Shown here: one piece after another, positions 51,901-55,011 of the stretch | Position numbering within the stretch: position 1 is the stretch's first letter | Layout: the number at the start of each line of letters is the position of its first letter | Assembly: GCF_905163445.1 (NCBI RefSeq) | Contig: NC_053187.1 | Coordinates: 5,890,001-5,954,000, forward strand | Length of the DNA: 64,000 nt | Direction: 5' to 3' | From: Pararge aegeria | Taxonomy: Eukaryota; Arthropoda; Insecta; Lepidoptera; Nymphalidae | Notes under the pieces: generated by a model | The model's input: the letters and a program-made list of their open reading frames with translations, nothing else | What the model was told of the DNA's origin: nothing | Database searches by the model: none | Program-made: the position numbers and the translations under genes

Positions 51901-53197
51901 ATTCGGGGGTCAGTGTGGATGCACATCACTACACCAACGCGGACGACCATAGACACAACCACGGTATGTATGCTTAAACTTGACGTCAGACCTGGGCATG
52001 ATAAAAATAGCGACTTTTTCACTTTGCTAGAACTGGGTTTCTGGACTTGGTCTCAATCTTTTAGCAGTTGTTAACACTTGGTAGTAGTACAGCTTTTTAT
52101 GACAAAGCTCGTCCGTGGAAGAACTGCCACTATGCTTATTACAGTAGCTAGGCAGTTTTTTATTGCTGTGTTCGGCAGGGTGATTACTGATTACGTATCT
52201 CGCGACCGGCGTAAATCTTGCCATCACTGCTGTCAAACGTCACTTTTGTTTATTTATTGTATGGACCCTGTCGGTCTGTAGGGTGATGTCGAAATCCTAC
52301 CCGCTGTCTTTCACCGCTTTTACTGTGTCCGAACACCAGATGTCTTTACAAGTTTTAGGAAATCAAAGTCAGCATAATTTTACTTCTGTTACCTCGGGCA
52401 TCCAAAAGATGGTTAGTTACTCGACTAAGAGATTTAAAGTTTACTAGCTGTTGCCCGTGTCGTCTGCGTTTGATTTTGTTTTTTGATGTGGCATTAGATT
52501 TAGTTGTAGATCTAAAAAAAAATTAAAGTATTCAGTATCGCTAAGCCTTAAATGAGGGCTTTGCTGCTGTCCACTTAGGAGTTCTGTCCTCTATCTCCAA
52601 CCACAGTTTGGGCTAAATTAAACTCTATAGTACAAAATATTTATTTAAATCGGTTATAATTTATCAGAGTTATGGTGTAAAATCGTCAAACACTCATCCC
52701 CTCTCCCAAAGGAACCGAGCTTAATGTCGGGATCAAAAGTATCCTATATTACTTCTAATACTTCCAAGAAAATGTGTACAAAGCTTCGTGAGGATCGGTT
52801 AAGTAGTTTTTGCGTAAAAGCGTAACAAACAAACTTACATTGACATTTATAACATTAGTAGGGATAGGGATAGGGATTATATTCCAATTCTAGGAAGAAC
52901 CTTTTGGATAAAATAACTGACAATACGCTCACTTTAATTGATTCATATTCTAGTATTATTCTAAAGCAAATATATATAAACATATTCATTAAACCATCAA
53001 CCATCATACATTTGGAATCCATTGTTCTAGATTTGGAGCTGGTAGAATCGCTGCGCTACGAGGAGATAATCTCAATGATGTCGGAGCCCTTACGCGTGGA
53101 TGAAGAGGAAATGCCACCGCCCATCCCACCGAAGGGGCTCGGACACCTCAGCAGCTTCGACTCCGGCCATCATGAGAACGGCGAGTCACATTGCTAG
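18831..53197 (+). CDS. DOCK3/4-type guanine nucleotide exchange factor (sponge), 3' part, 31 exons
   Basis: Encodes the C-terminal ~1,707 residues of a DOCK protein, a cytoplasmic exchange factor for Rho/Rap small GTPases that works with ELMO; the fly orthologue sponge acts on Rac and Rap1 (known for the family). Seen here, in visible numbering: linker (1-235) beginning KLGLELVPRRGAEAVDPED; DHR-1/C2 domain from about residue 262 (KRGFPDVIMPGDVRNDLY) to about 420; STKLTQNGED; helical repeats to about 1,010; DHR-2 catalytic domain about 1,020-1,480 with RLEPEYFRVGFYGKG and DANVQGG; proline-rich tail with three PxxPx(R/K) motifs. Retained features such as CSTKLTQNG and the HNNSP stretch point to DOCK3/4 rather than DOCK1/2. 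All 30 introns are GT-AG with matching phases and no frame break, so the gene looks intact. The N-terminal SH3 exons are not in view; human DOCK4 is about 1,970 residues. Confidence 0.93.
19480..19625. repeat. SINE family 2 fragment in DOCK intron 1
   Basis: 'gcgggctaacctgttaggg', 'tttctacgtgacatcgcac', 'aaatcgcttagcggc' and 'agccacggccaaagcctcc' in the family order. Confidence 0.75.
20800..20890 (+). repeat. Direct duplication of about 43 bp
   Basis: 'gattttaaaactaaccc' through 'gtcttagtcatctt' occurs twice in succession (from about 20802 and 20847). Confidence 0.85.
20950..21290 (+). mobile_element. Retrotransposon-like 3' tail fragment
   Basis: 'ctagcgtacccagcccgctt' and 'cttcaccaaacttcaggtc' ... 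'tcggtccagccgtttcgaag' are the phrases of a common insect non-LTR/derived repeat tail. No intact ORF. Similar tails occur near 23.8, 38.6 and 52.4-52.9 kb. Confidence 0.55.
23175..23425 (+). mobile_element. Foldback element, copy 2 of 5
   Basis: Same internal order as the 14.4 kb copy, and here it reaches the terminal segment 'gtggatttccgcaaagtaac' / 'gcctgcttctatccaat' that is also seen at 39.4, 51.5 (inverted) and 54.1 kb. Confidence 0.7.
23440..23585 (+). mobile_element. Non-LTR endonuclease/reverse transcriptase C-terminal remnant
   Basis: 'gaggtgctggaa', 'cgatggacaggcgacatcaa' and 'cgctgggcacaagcggtaca' correspond to the C-terminal '...RWTDDIK...SRWMQAAQDR' region of insect LINE polyproteins, decayed. 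Related remnants lie at 30.9 and 36.8 kb. Confidence 0.5.
23984..24268 (+). CDS. DOCK exon 2
   Basis: Acceptor cttccag, donor gtaagt, phase 0 to 0, 95 codons. After a low-complexity start (WRGTLRRACGSGSS), SHYLMCSMRDFG and SERFRVRIARDGF align with the pre-DHR-1 region of DOCK3/4. Decayed copies of this exon follow directly downstream. Confidence 0.9.
24306..24388 (+). pseudogene. Pseudo-exon: copy of the 3' end of DOCK exon 2
   Basis: Near-identical repeat of the last ~90 bases of exon 2 with its donor and the following intron bases, but about 11 bases shorter before 'ctttttgcggtaag', which breaks the frame. No acceptor of its own. Confidence 0.85.
24420..24612 (+). pseudogene. Pseudo-exon: longer decayed copy of DOCK exon 2
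   Basis: Aligns with exon 2 from the SHYLM region through to the donor (gcggtaagt). In the corresponding frame the LMC codons become atg tga, an in-frame stop, and indels follow. It is older than the 24306 copy. Confidence 0.8.
24641..24710 (+). pseudogene. Pseudo-exon: copy of the middle of DOCK exon 2
   Basis: 'acaaacagtt' ... 'catcatgtgcagtatgc' ... 'tggtcttaccc' matches exon 2 around its NSSNITTPPVQSHYLM codons; the similarity then stops. Confidence 0.7.
25072..25140. repeat. Perfect 32-bp hairpin
   Basis: Arms 25072..25103 and 25109..25140 are perfectly complementary around the 5-base loop ctgaa. In DOCK intron 2; no flanking repeat recognised. Confidence 0.97.
25866..26072 (+). CDS. 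DOCK exon 3
   Basis: Acceptor ttcacag, donor gtaaaa, phase 0 to 0, 69 codons. Contains LWLVAWVIRVGR followed by a Gly/Arg-rich stretch (WAGAGGSGTGERRGPVAR) and RPLGAGVLPLADFL, aligned with the 'VHIIRIGRM ... RRPFG ... LADLL' part of DOCK4. Very GC-rich for this locus. Confidence 0.9.
26431..26530 (+). CDS. DOCK exon 4
   Basis: Acceptor gttttcag, donor gtaaga; phase 0 to 1; VYQCEEKDFHQLHDMLIRK, end of the segment before DHR-1. Confidence 0.9.
26680..26940 (+). repeat. tRNA-derived SINE, family 4
   Basis: 'ctcgttggtctttagttca' and 'gtgttcgaatcccgg' resemble box A and box B of a tRNA-derived head; related to the copy at 15.3 kb. Confidence 0.5.
27140..27375 (+). CDS. DOCK exon 5 (start of DHR-1)
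   Basis: Acceptor ttgcttcag, donor gtgagt; phase 1 to 0. Encodes GIVVALRLL and KRGFPDVIMPGDVRNDLY, the highly conserved start of the DHR-1 (C2-like, phosphoinositide-binding) domain, then ERGGKSTAKNVLATVSVHD. Confidence 0.95.
28113..28169. repeat. Short palindrome (MITE-like)
   Basis: Outer arms 'taggattgtcataa' and 'ttatgacaatccta' with A/T-rich inner pairing; DOCK intron 5. Confidence 0.75.
28327..28486 (+). CDS. DOCK exon 6 (DHR-1)
   Basis: Acceptor attttcag, donor gtaagt; phase 0 to 1. SYESLVLYHNNSPAWGEQL and HVRIEFRHCS are DHR-1 core strands typical of DOCK3/4. Confidence 0.95.
28715..28960. repeat. Two adjoining interspersed-repeat fragments
   Basis: 'gacagagctcgtccgggga' (family of 17.0, 40.7 and 52.1 kb) is followed by 'gggtatgcagtgc' ... 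'atgcacgccactgcg', the inverted end of the element dissected at 46518..46693. Confidence 0.5.
29170..29379. repeat. SINE family 2, opposite orientation
   Basis: 'ggtgggaggcttcggtcgtg', 'gattaagtgttccagtgcga', 'aggttagcccgctaccatct' and 'accaggtgagattgcagtc'. Lies just upstream of DOCK exon 7. Confidence 0.8.
29429..29552 (+). CDS. DOCK exon 7 (DHR-1)
   Basis: Acceptor ggttacag, donor gtaagt; phase 1 to 2. RDKNERKLFGFAFARLM and LRDGAHDLYVYKCDD. A family-2 SINE ends about 50 bp upstream of the acceptor. Confidence 0.93.
29735..29960 (+). repeat. tRNA-derived SINE, family 1
   Basis: Head 'gcagtgggctgcgaccctgc' and 'gtgggctcgattcccac' (box B), body 'tttttcagtgtctgggcg', end 'ttggggctaaatggcgatgt'. 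Confidence 0.8.
30680..30834 (+). CDS. DOCK exon 8 (end of DHR-1)
   Basis: Acceptor tgttccag, donor gtgagt; phase 2 to 1. Ends with the DOCK3/4 hallmark LLCSTKLTQNG (the last codon is split to the next exon). Confidence 0.95.
30905..31050 (+). mobile_element. LINE C-terminal remnant
   Basis: Frame-broken sequence whose codons read WDPKVLEWQPRTGKRSV and KWTDDIKRVAGSRWIH, the C-terminal region of insect endonuclease-reverse transcriptase elements (probably RTE clade). Confidence 0.6.
31218..31520. repeat. SINE family 2 with internal perfect palindrome
   Basis: Contains 21-bp perfect arms 31286..31306 and 31311..31331 around spacer ACCA, where the sequence 'aggttagcccgct' appears in both orientations. 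The rest follows the family to the tRNA-like end ('gggaatcaaattcaggaccc'). Confidence 0.8.
31700..31868 (+). CDS. DOCK exon 9 (helical region)
   Basis: Acceptor atttacag, donor gtgcgg (weak match to the consensus); phase 1 to 2. EDLLALLQWRARPEKVQE and LIKFLRDVLDALFALF. Confidence 0.93.
32350..32484 (+). CDS. DOCK exon 10 (helical region)
   Basis: Acceptor tttttacag, donor gtacgt; phase 2 to 2. FQHFRPVLDVYIEEHFSAAL, a well-conserved DOCK helical segment. Confidence 0.95.
32547..32955 (+). repeat. 214-bp tandem duplication after DOCK exon 10
   Basis: Two units offset by 214 bp (starts 32547 and 32761; second unit slightly short), nearly identical, each with an inverted pair agcgccatctagt ... 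acta(g/a)atggcgct. The flank upstream of unit 1 also matches the relict at 11.3 kb. Confidence 0.92.
33073..33345. repeat. SINE family 2 upstream of DOCK exon 11
   Basis: 'gttagcgggctaacctgt', 'ggtttctacgcggtatcg' and 'ccgaaaacatcagaccaaa' in family order, ending about 45 bp before the exon 11 acceptor. A 9-bp inverted repeat, ctaacctgt/acaggttag, lies at 33096..33121. Confidence 0.7.
33391..33637 (+). CDS. DOCK exon 11 (helical region)
   Basis: Acceptor cattcgcag, donor gtaagt; phase 2 to 0. Includes CLFARATGGQYEDSFRRDVR, matching the 'LFSLATGGQNEEEF' stretch of DOCK4. Confidence 0.93.
34102..34288 (+). CDS. DOCK exon 12 (helical region)
   Basis: Acceptor atatttcag, donor gtatgg; phase 0 to 1. 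An Ala-rich helical stretch (VAAALGPVEAGRITAAMLDA) that is poorly conserved; supported by the phase and by exon 13. Confidence 0.85.
35187..35434 (+). CDS. DOCK exon 13 (helical region)
   Basis: Acceptor aattatag, donor gtgagt; phase 1 to 0. CHHLRVHLARRDELSQCADM followed by an acidic loop (DPDQPVDDDELDPDVDV). Confidence 0.92.
36289..36450 (+). CDS. DOCK exon 14 (helical region)
   Basis: Acceptor atttctag, donor gtaagt; phase 0 to 0; 54 codons including LKPAHYQRLWSHL and FLMRAFLVFRHLIEQD. Confidence 0.92.
36830..37250 (+). mobile_element. LINE C-terminal fragment
   Basis: The frame around 36905..37020 reads VSMLGVYLRDQISNEEIHRR then TRVTDMEQRVAEVV, followed after frame breaks by 'aaggtgctggaa' and QAAQDCG, the end of an insect endonuclease-reverse transcriptase. 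Lies in DOCK intron 14. Confidence 0.7.
37504..37632 (+). CDS. DOCK exon 15 (helical region)
   Basis: Acceptor tttgtcag, donor gtaagt; phase 0 to 0. VFPSDWMVLRVQSCKVLLSA matches the conserved 'MFPKDWTVMRL' of DOCK4. Confidence 0.93.
37818..38036 (+). repeat. tRNA-derived SINE, family 1
   Basis: From 'gacggccgattggcgcagt' through 'gttcgattcccacaact' to 'cttactttggggctaaatg'. Confidence 0.85.
38293..38434 (+). CDS. DOCK exon 16 (helical region)
   Basis: Acceptor ttattgcag, donor gtactc; phase 0 to 1. LWSGYLELGVALVTASALQA and RASMRAAAALHLLAVWTRL. Confidence 0.88.
39262..39418 (+). mobile_element. Foldback element, copy 3 of 5
   Basis: Short version: 'ctactccgcgaaaagcagaa' and the inverted 'cagattctcctgct' lie close together, then the terminal 'ggaattccgcaaagtaacgc' / 'ctgcttccatccaata'. 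Ends about 40 bp before DOCK exon 17. Confidence 0.7.
39459..39699 (+). CDS. DOCK exon 17 (helical region)
   Basis: Acceptor ataattag, donor gtaagt; phase 1 to 2. GPAVGALLEVTLVPELRRAA and ALVDKLDSLVADNKADDHYR are conserved; leads into DHR-2. Confidence 0.93.
39790..40060 (+). repeat. tRNA-derived SINE, family 3
   Basis: 'gattggcttgtggttagagc' box-A-like, 'gagttcgatcccgggcacgc' box B, then 'ttgcggagttatgggcgttt', 'gtgtggcggactac' and an eroded tail. Confidence 0.75.
40235..40283. repeat. 21-bp inverted repeat
   Basis: Arms 'gcacgtggattaagtaaaa' and 'ttttacttaattcacgtgc' (outer 19 of 21 shown), one mismatch, 7-base loop; each arm has CACGTG or CACGTGC at its end. Confidence 0.85.
40718..40930 (+). 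repeat. Dispersed repeat fragment
   Basis: Relative of the 17.0, 28.7 and 52.1 kb repeat: 'gacagaactcgtgcg', 'gcattgcagtgttccggtc', 'gattgctggtgtaattacag'. Confidence 0.5.
41025..41115 (+). repeat. Retrotransposon-tail-like fragment
   Basis: 'tactttttatcccagaaaaa', 'cccacgcgattttc' and 'gcggacgaactacgcaggca' match the tail fragment upstream of exon 1 (18568). Confidence 0.5.
41220..41376 (+). CDS. DOCK exon 18 (start of DHR-2)
   Basis: Acceptor cttgacag, donor gtaagt; phase 2 to 0. GWREAGAAFVGCVTRLLERL followed by LDYRAVMQ marks the start of DHR-2. The linker between the LFDTV of exon 17 and this motif seems short. Confidence 0.92.
42179..42292 (+). CDS. DOCK exon 19 (DHR-2 lobe A)
   Basis: Acceptor actttcag, donor gtgagt; phase 0 to 0. 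NFYKNEIDRKEMYLRYVYKL is a DHR-2 signature. Confidence 0.95.
42538..42666 (+). CDS. DOCK exon 20 (DHR-2)
   Basis: Acceptor atttcag, donor gtaaac; phase 0 to 0. LYAESLSWDSDQ and EWKRKEALYNQVLQYFDRGK. Confidence 0.95.
42853..42901. repeat. Perfect 22-bp hairpin
   Basis: Arms 42853..42874 and 42880..42901 perfectly complementary, loop acctg; DOCK intron 20. Confidence 0.95.
42935..43092 (+). mobile_element. LINE 3' end with TTTGAC tail
   Basis: 'accatgtataattctcatta', 'gccatctatgggtctacttg', 'aataaagatatttctgactt' and a (TTTGAC)n tail: the 3' end typical of a lepidopteran non-LTR element. ORF portion absent. Confidence 0.65.
43662..43856 (+). CDS. DOCK exon 21 (DHR-2), with tandem donor
   Basis: Acceptor aaattgcag; phase 0 to 0. 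CWEKGLPLLRELATLYE and RLEPEYFRVGFYGKG, the most conserved DHR-2 motif. The exon ends gtaagg|gtaagt: the downstream donor gives ...LFVR, the upstream one six bases earlier would drop Val-Arg in frame. Confidence 0.95.
44296..44585. repeat. SINE family 2 interrupted by a LINE tail
   Basis: Opposite-orientation family-2 sequence (44296..44420) is broken by a short LINE 3' end ('gtctatttgaataaagaact', 'tttgactg', about 44421..44525) and resumes with 'caggtgagatgctaacttgt'. Nested insertion in the intron before exon 22. Confidence 0.6.
44647..44788 (+). CDS. DOCK exon 22 (DHR-2)
   Basis: Acceptor atcattcag, donor gtaagt; phase 0 to 1. NKLFVYRGQDYERIGAFTQR. Interrupted family-2 SINE remains end about 60 bp upstream of the acceptor. 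Confidence 0.95.
45170..46020 (+). repeat. SINE family 3 with a family-1 SINE inside
   Basis: Family-3 head at 45170..45345 ('ggatagcctagtgggtaagg', 'gatttcgatccccggcacgc') and family-3 tail at 45880..46020 ('gagagttctccatg', 'accccttctcattgtgg', 'tgatacgatgatgatga'). Between them, 45585..45812 is a minus-strand family-1 SINE ending in 'gggaatcgaacccacggcc'. Other sequence also separates them, so the two family-3 parts may be one split copy or two. Confidence 0.65.
46196..46356 (+). CDS. DOCK exon 23 (DHR-2)
   Basis: Acceptor ggtcacag, donor gtattt; phase 1 to 0. VKRFYACNDVDTFLCDRPLH followed by KPPIDKENEFK, matching the conserved RPFH...KENEF motif. Confidence 0.95.
46383..46788 (-). repeat. 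SINE family 1 split by a palindromic element
   Basis: Minus-strand SINE parts 46383..46517 and 46694..46788, collinear once the 176-bp insert between TTATAA repeats is removed; ends with the tRNA-like head 'gcgccaatcggccgt'. Confidence 0.85.
46518..46693. mobile_element. 176-bp inverted-repeat element with TTATAA target duplication
   Basis: Flanked by TTATAA at 46512..46517 and 46694..46699; other family-1 SINE copies carry this TTATAA once, proving an insertion. The ends are imperfect inverted repeats of about 55 bp, sharing 'atgataacatgg'-type and 'ggttagtg' blocks (left 'tgatataacatggaaaa', right 'ttttccatgttatatca'). MITE-like; the terminal fragment family also occurs at 28.9 and 49.7 kb. 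Confidence 0.85.
47250..47357 (+). CDS. DOCK exon 24 (DHR-2)
   Basis: Acceptor attttacag, donor gtacgt; phase 0 to 0; SLWIERTTLVTENTLPGILR, a DHR-2 hallmark. Confidence 0.95.
47692..47809. mobile_element. MITE-like palindrome
   Basis: Outer ends 'cattctataaatatt' and 'aatattatagaatg', inner 23-bp arms 47738..47760 and 47766..47788 with two mismatches and loop tatat; DOCK intron 24. Confidence 0.7.
48214..48251. repeat. 18-bp inverted repeat
   Basis: 'aaaacagattatcaagga' against 'tccttaataatctgtttt', one mismatch, 2-base loop, 118 bp before exon 25. Confidence 0.8.
48370..48683 (+). CDS. DOCK exon 25 (DHR-2 lobe C)
   Basis: Acceptor tatttgtag, donor gtaagt; phase 0 to 2. NINPFSMRLQGTIDANVQGG followed by ITKYEQAF is the lobe with the alpha-10 insert; the Val of DANVQGG (visible residue about 1,392) lies where structurally studied DOCK proteins carry their nucleotide-sensor valine (inferred by alignment). 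Its last 14 bases are the seed of the minisatellite that follows. Confidence 0.95.
48670..49117 (+). repeat. 43-bp minisatellite built from the exon 25 splice donor
   Basis: About ten units of 43 bp (boundaries near 48670, 48713, 48756, 48799, 48842, 48885, then a 20-bp partial unit, 48948, 48992, 49035, 49078). Each carries variants of 'aagccgttgcataggtaagt' plus 'taccagtcgttaataggtaa'. The first unit overlaps the last 14 coding bases of exon 25 and its 5' splice site. I count ten exact GGTAAGT motifs, including the authentic one. Confidence 0.95.
49385..49474 (+). CDS. DOCK exon 26 (end of DHR-2)
   Basis: Acceptor tatttcag, donor gtaagt; phase 2 to 2; RLVERFTQLRQNLGPGLARA. Confidence 0.92.
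49559..49658 (+). CDS. DOCK exon 27 (tail)
   Basis: Acceptor tttttcag, donor gtaagt; phase 2 to 0; NTPLPPVPALDKRSLSVQQ then acidic/aromatic DGYYEEGHLY. Confidence 0.88.
49958..50133 (+). CDS. DOCK exon 28 (proline-rich tail)
   Basis: Acceptor atttcag, donor gtaaga; phase 0 to 2. Contains SAPPLPCRPK (PxxPxR) and SPTRPPLEKY. Confidence 0.88.
50161..50420 (+). repeat. tRNA-derived SINE, family 1 (best + copy)
   Basis: Full head to tail: 'gacggccgattggcgcagtg', 'gccgtgggttcgatttccac', 'tcggtgtctgggtg', 'acaagctccgcttactttga', 'agatggcgatgtgtgtattg', A/T-rich tail. Followed directly by a family-2 SINE. Confidence 0.9.
50422..50590. repeat. SINE family 2, tRNA-like end
   Basis: 'cgtctttgtcagtaagcc', 'gaagcctcccaccagaccag', 'ataaattcccaaatctcccc', 'gggatcggatccgggacctc' and 'cgctgcgccagggagc': this copy shows that family 2 is tRNA-derived, read in reverse. 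Confidence 0.8.
50783..50877 (+). CDS. DOCK exon 29 (proline-rich tail)
   Basis: Acceptor tattgcag, donor gtaaat; phase 2 to 1. Ends with GDAPPLPPRVSG, a class II SH3 ligand motif (PPLPPR). Confidence 0.88.
51511..51804 (-). mobile_element. Foldback element, copy 4 of 5 (longest palindrome)
   Basis: Starts with the terminal 'attggatagaagcaggcgtt' and contains the block 'tactccgcgaacagcaggag' at the left and its inverse 'ctcctgctgttcgcggagta' at the right, so the element is itself a large inverted repeat of about 290 bp. Ends 24 bp before DOCK exon 30. Confidence 0.85.
51829..51963 (+). CDS. DOCK exon 30 (tail)
   Basis: Acceptor ttaccag, donor gtatgt; phase 1 to 1. Basic then His/Asp-rich tail sequence (RSWGEAPAVPRRAGRG; HHYTNADDHRHNH). 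A foldback element ends about 24 bp upstream of the acceptor. Confidence 0.85.
52095..52200 (+). repeat. Dispersed repeat fragment
   Basis: 'gacaaagctcgtccgtggaa', 'tatgcttattacagtagcta' and 'gctgtgttcggcagggtgat': fourth member of the 17.0/28.7/40.7 kb family. Confidence 0.5.
52443..52875 (+). mobile_element. Retrotransposon-like 3' tail, longest copy
   Basis: 'actagctgttgcccgtgtcg' ... 'aatcggttataatttatcag' ... 'gcttcgtgaggatcggttaa' ... 'gtaacaaacaaacttacatt' and a short 'agggatagggataggga' end, the usual phrases of this insect repeat tail. No intact ORF. In DOCK intron 30. Confidence 0.6.
53031..53197 (+). CDS. DOCK exon 31 (last coding exon)
   Basis: Acceptor tgttctag; phase 1; 54 residues and a TAG stop at 53195..53197. 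Contains EEMPPPIPPKG, a PxxPxK SH3 ligand of the type bound by Crk in DOCK1, and ends GESHC. Confidence 0.9.
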
Positions 53198-53979
53198 CAA
53201 TTACCCACGCGCGTTTACTTTCGTGACGAATGGGTCAGATGCACTCTGACGCAATATTTTGTATTGGACTTTTAATAAGAACACTAATGCCCGTTTTCAC
53301 TAACGACAAACAATGCAATGCCTAAGTATGTAACGCCTTATCGAAGAAGATTCCTAGACATACATTTACCTTCCATCAACTGATTTTCACAAAGTGGGGT
53401 ATTCTGTGTTTGTATTATCATAGTTTTCATTTACGAAGTTATATTTATTTTATATAAAGAATCGGTTTTGTGACTTTAGATGGCGCCTTACGTTGCTTGT
53501 CATCGAAAATGTAAGAGTTGGTAAAACGTTCACTATGCATCACCCAAATCATTAGACATCCGATTTAAGCGTTTCCTAAGTTTAGTGAAAACGAGCATAA
53601 GTATTATTTTATACAGAATTTAGCCTATCGCTGCAAAATAGTCCACTAAGAACAATTATCAACATGAAAACAGCATAATCGCGTTTATTATGACCAACGG
53701 ATTTTTAGTTGATAATTACGACAATTCGAAAGGTTCATCAATACAATCGTGTATATACTGTTTTATTATTAATATTTCGAGTAGTTTCTACTCTGCTCGA
53801 ATTATTACGCGAATATTTGGCTAAATTGACCAATTTTAGTATTCATACTCCAATATTGTTACCAGAAGTTTTAAAAGACTTATTACTATATACTTATGAC
53901 TATCAGTTCAGAATGTTGTGCCTAACGGGTGCAGGGACTGTTCCTTACGGGTCGGTATTTTATAAACTGTGTCGATATA

Positions 53980-54174
53980 TTATGAAAATTAAGCTTAATT
54001 TGCTTTACTCTCTGAAAAGCAGGAGAATGTGTATTAATGTTGTTTATAATTCCTTCAATCCTTATACTCCACACCAAACAGATATTCGGCAATGTGTCAA
54101 ATATAGCAAATGAAGCTTAATTTTCATAATATATCATGGATTTCCGCAAAGTAATGTCTGCTTCTAACCAATAC
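53980..54174 (+). mobile_element. Foldback element, copy 5 of 5
   Basis: 'atgaaaattaagcttaattt', 'tactctctgaaaagcaggag', 'actccacaccaaacagatat', then 'catggatttccgcaaagtaa' and 'tctgcttctaaccaat'. If the distal poly(A) signal is used it lies within the DOCK 3' UTR. Confidence 0.7.
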
Positions 54175-54349
54175 TGTGTCGATAATTATGTATTGCGTCA
54201 AAGTGTATCCGACCAGAAGCTTTAGTTTAAAAAAAAACATTATTCATCTTCTTTATTAGTTGAATTACGAACGTATAATTTTTATAAGTACATGAAAGTA
54301 CCCGAATAGTGGCATCTATATTTTTATAGTGGTAGACAACTCTTGTTTA

Positions 54350-54355
54350 AATAAA
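54350..54355 (+). terminator. Candidate DOCK poly(A) signal (proximal)
   Basis: AATAAA 1.15 kb after the DOCK stop; the first one seen downstream. Confidence 0.3.
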
Positions 54356-55001
54356 CGCGTATAGTAATTAATAAAATAATTCCTGTATGACTTCCAATGT
54401 CTGAACATTAAAGTTCAGAGAAACTGCTTTAGAAGTTTAGATGACGCATTATGTAATAATAATTTGCTGCATATAGAAAATAGTGCAAGCAAAAATTAAA
54501 CTTATTTTGCCTAAGAATTTGAACAAAAAAGAGGATTTACACTCTCACATTTCGTAATTGACATGTCAGTTACATTATGTGCTTTTAAAATAGGTTGAAA
54601 TAGTATATTTGTACCTAAGTTGACTTTATACTCGAAATTTGATCCATATATAAACAATGGTCGTGTTGTGTCAATTTTATTTGTGTTCAAGGTGGGCCTT
54701 TTTGGGTCCGAAAAGAAGTATTGCGACGGTCGCGCCGCGTTTGATGCGATATTACTTAACATGCGAATATACTTGAAAATAATGGCGCGACTGGTGATAA
54801 CGATGCACCATTTAAAAAAATTGTAATGTTGTCTGCTGCGACTGTCGCATCGGTCACTACCCACGTAATTCTACTTTTACCTCAAGAAGGAGGCTTCTTT
54901 TATGAAGTTGATTGTGTAAATCGCTTTTTCTGATCTTAGATTGTTCCGAACGCCTGCCGAAATGTTGTAGCAAGTAATCTGTTAAAACAAAATGCTGTAA
55001 C

Positions 55002-55011
55002 AATAAATAAA
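55002..55011 (+). terminator. Candidate DOCK poly(A) signal (distal)
   Basis: Two overlapping AATAAA (AATAAATAAA) about 1.8 kb after the stop. Confidence 0.35.

Noticed and set aside
54511..54864. 117-codon minus-strand open frame
   Set aside because: No domain, no coding-like composition and no supporting splice sites; it overlaps a plus-strand frame of similar quality.
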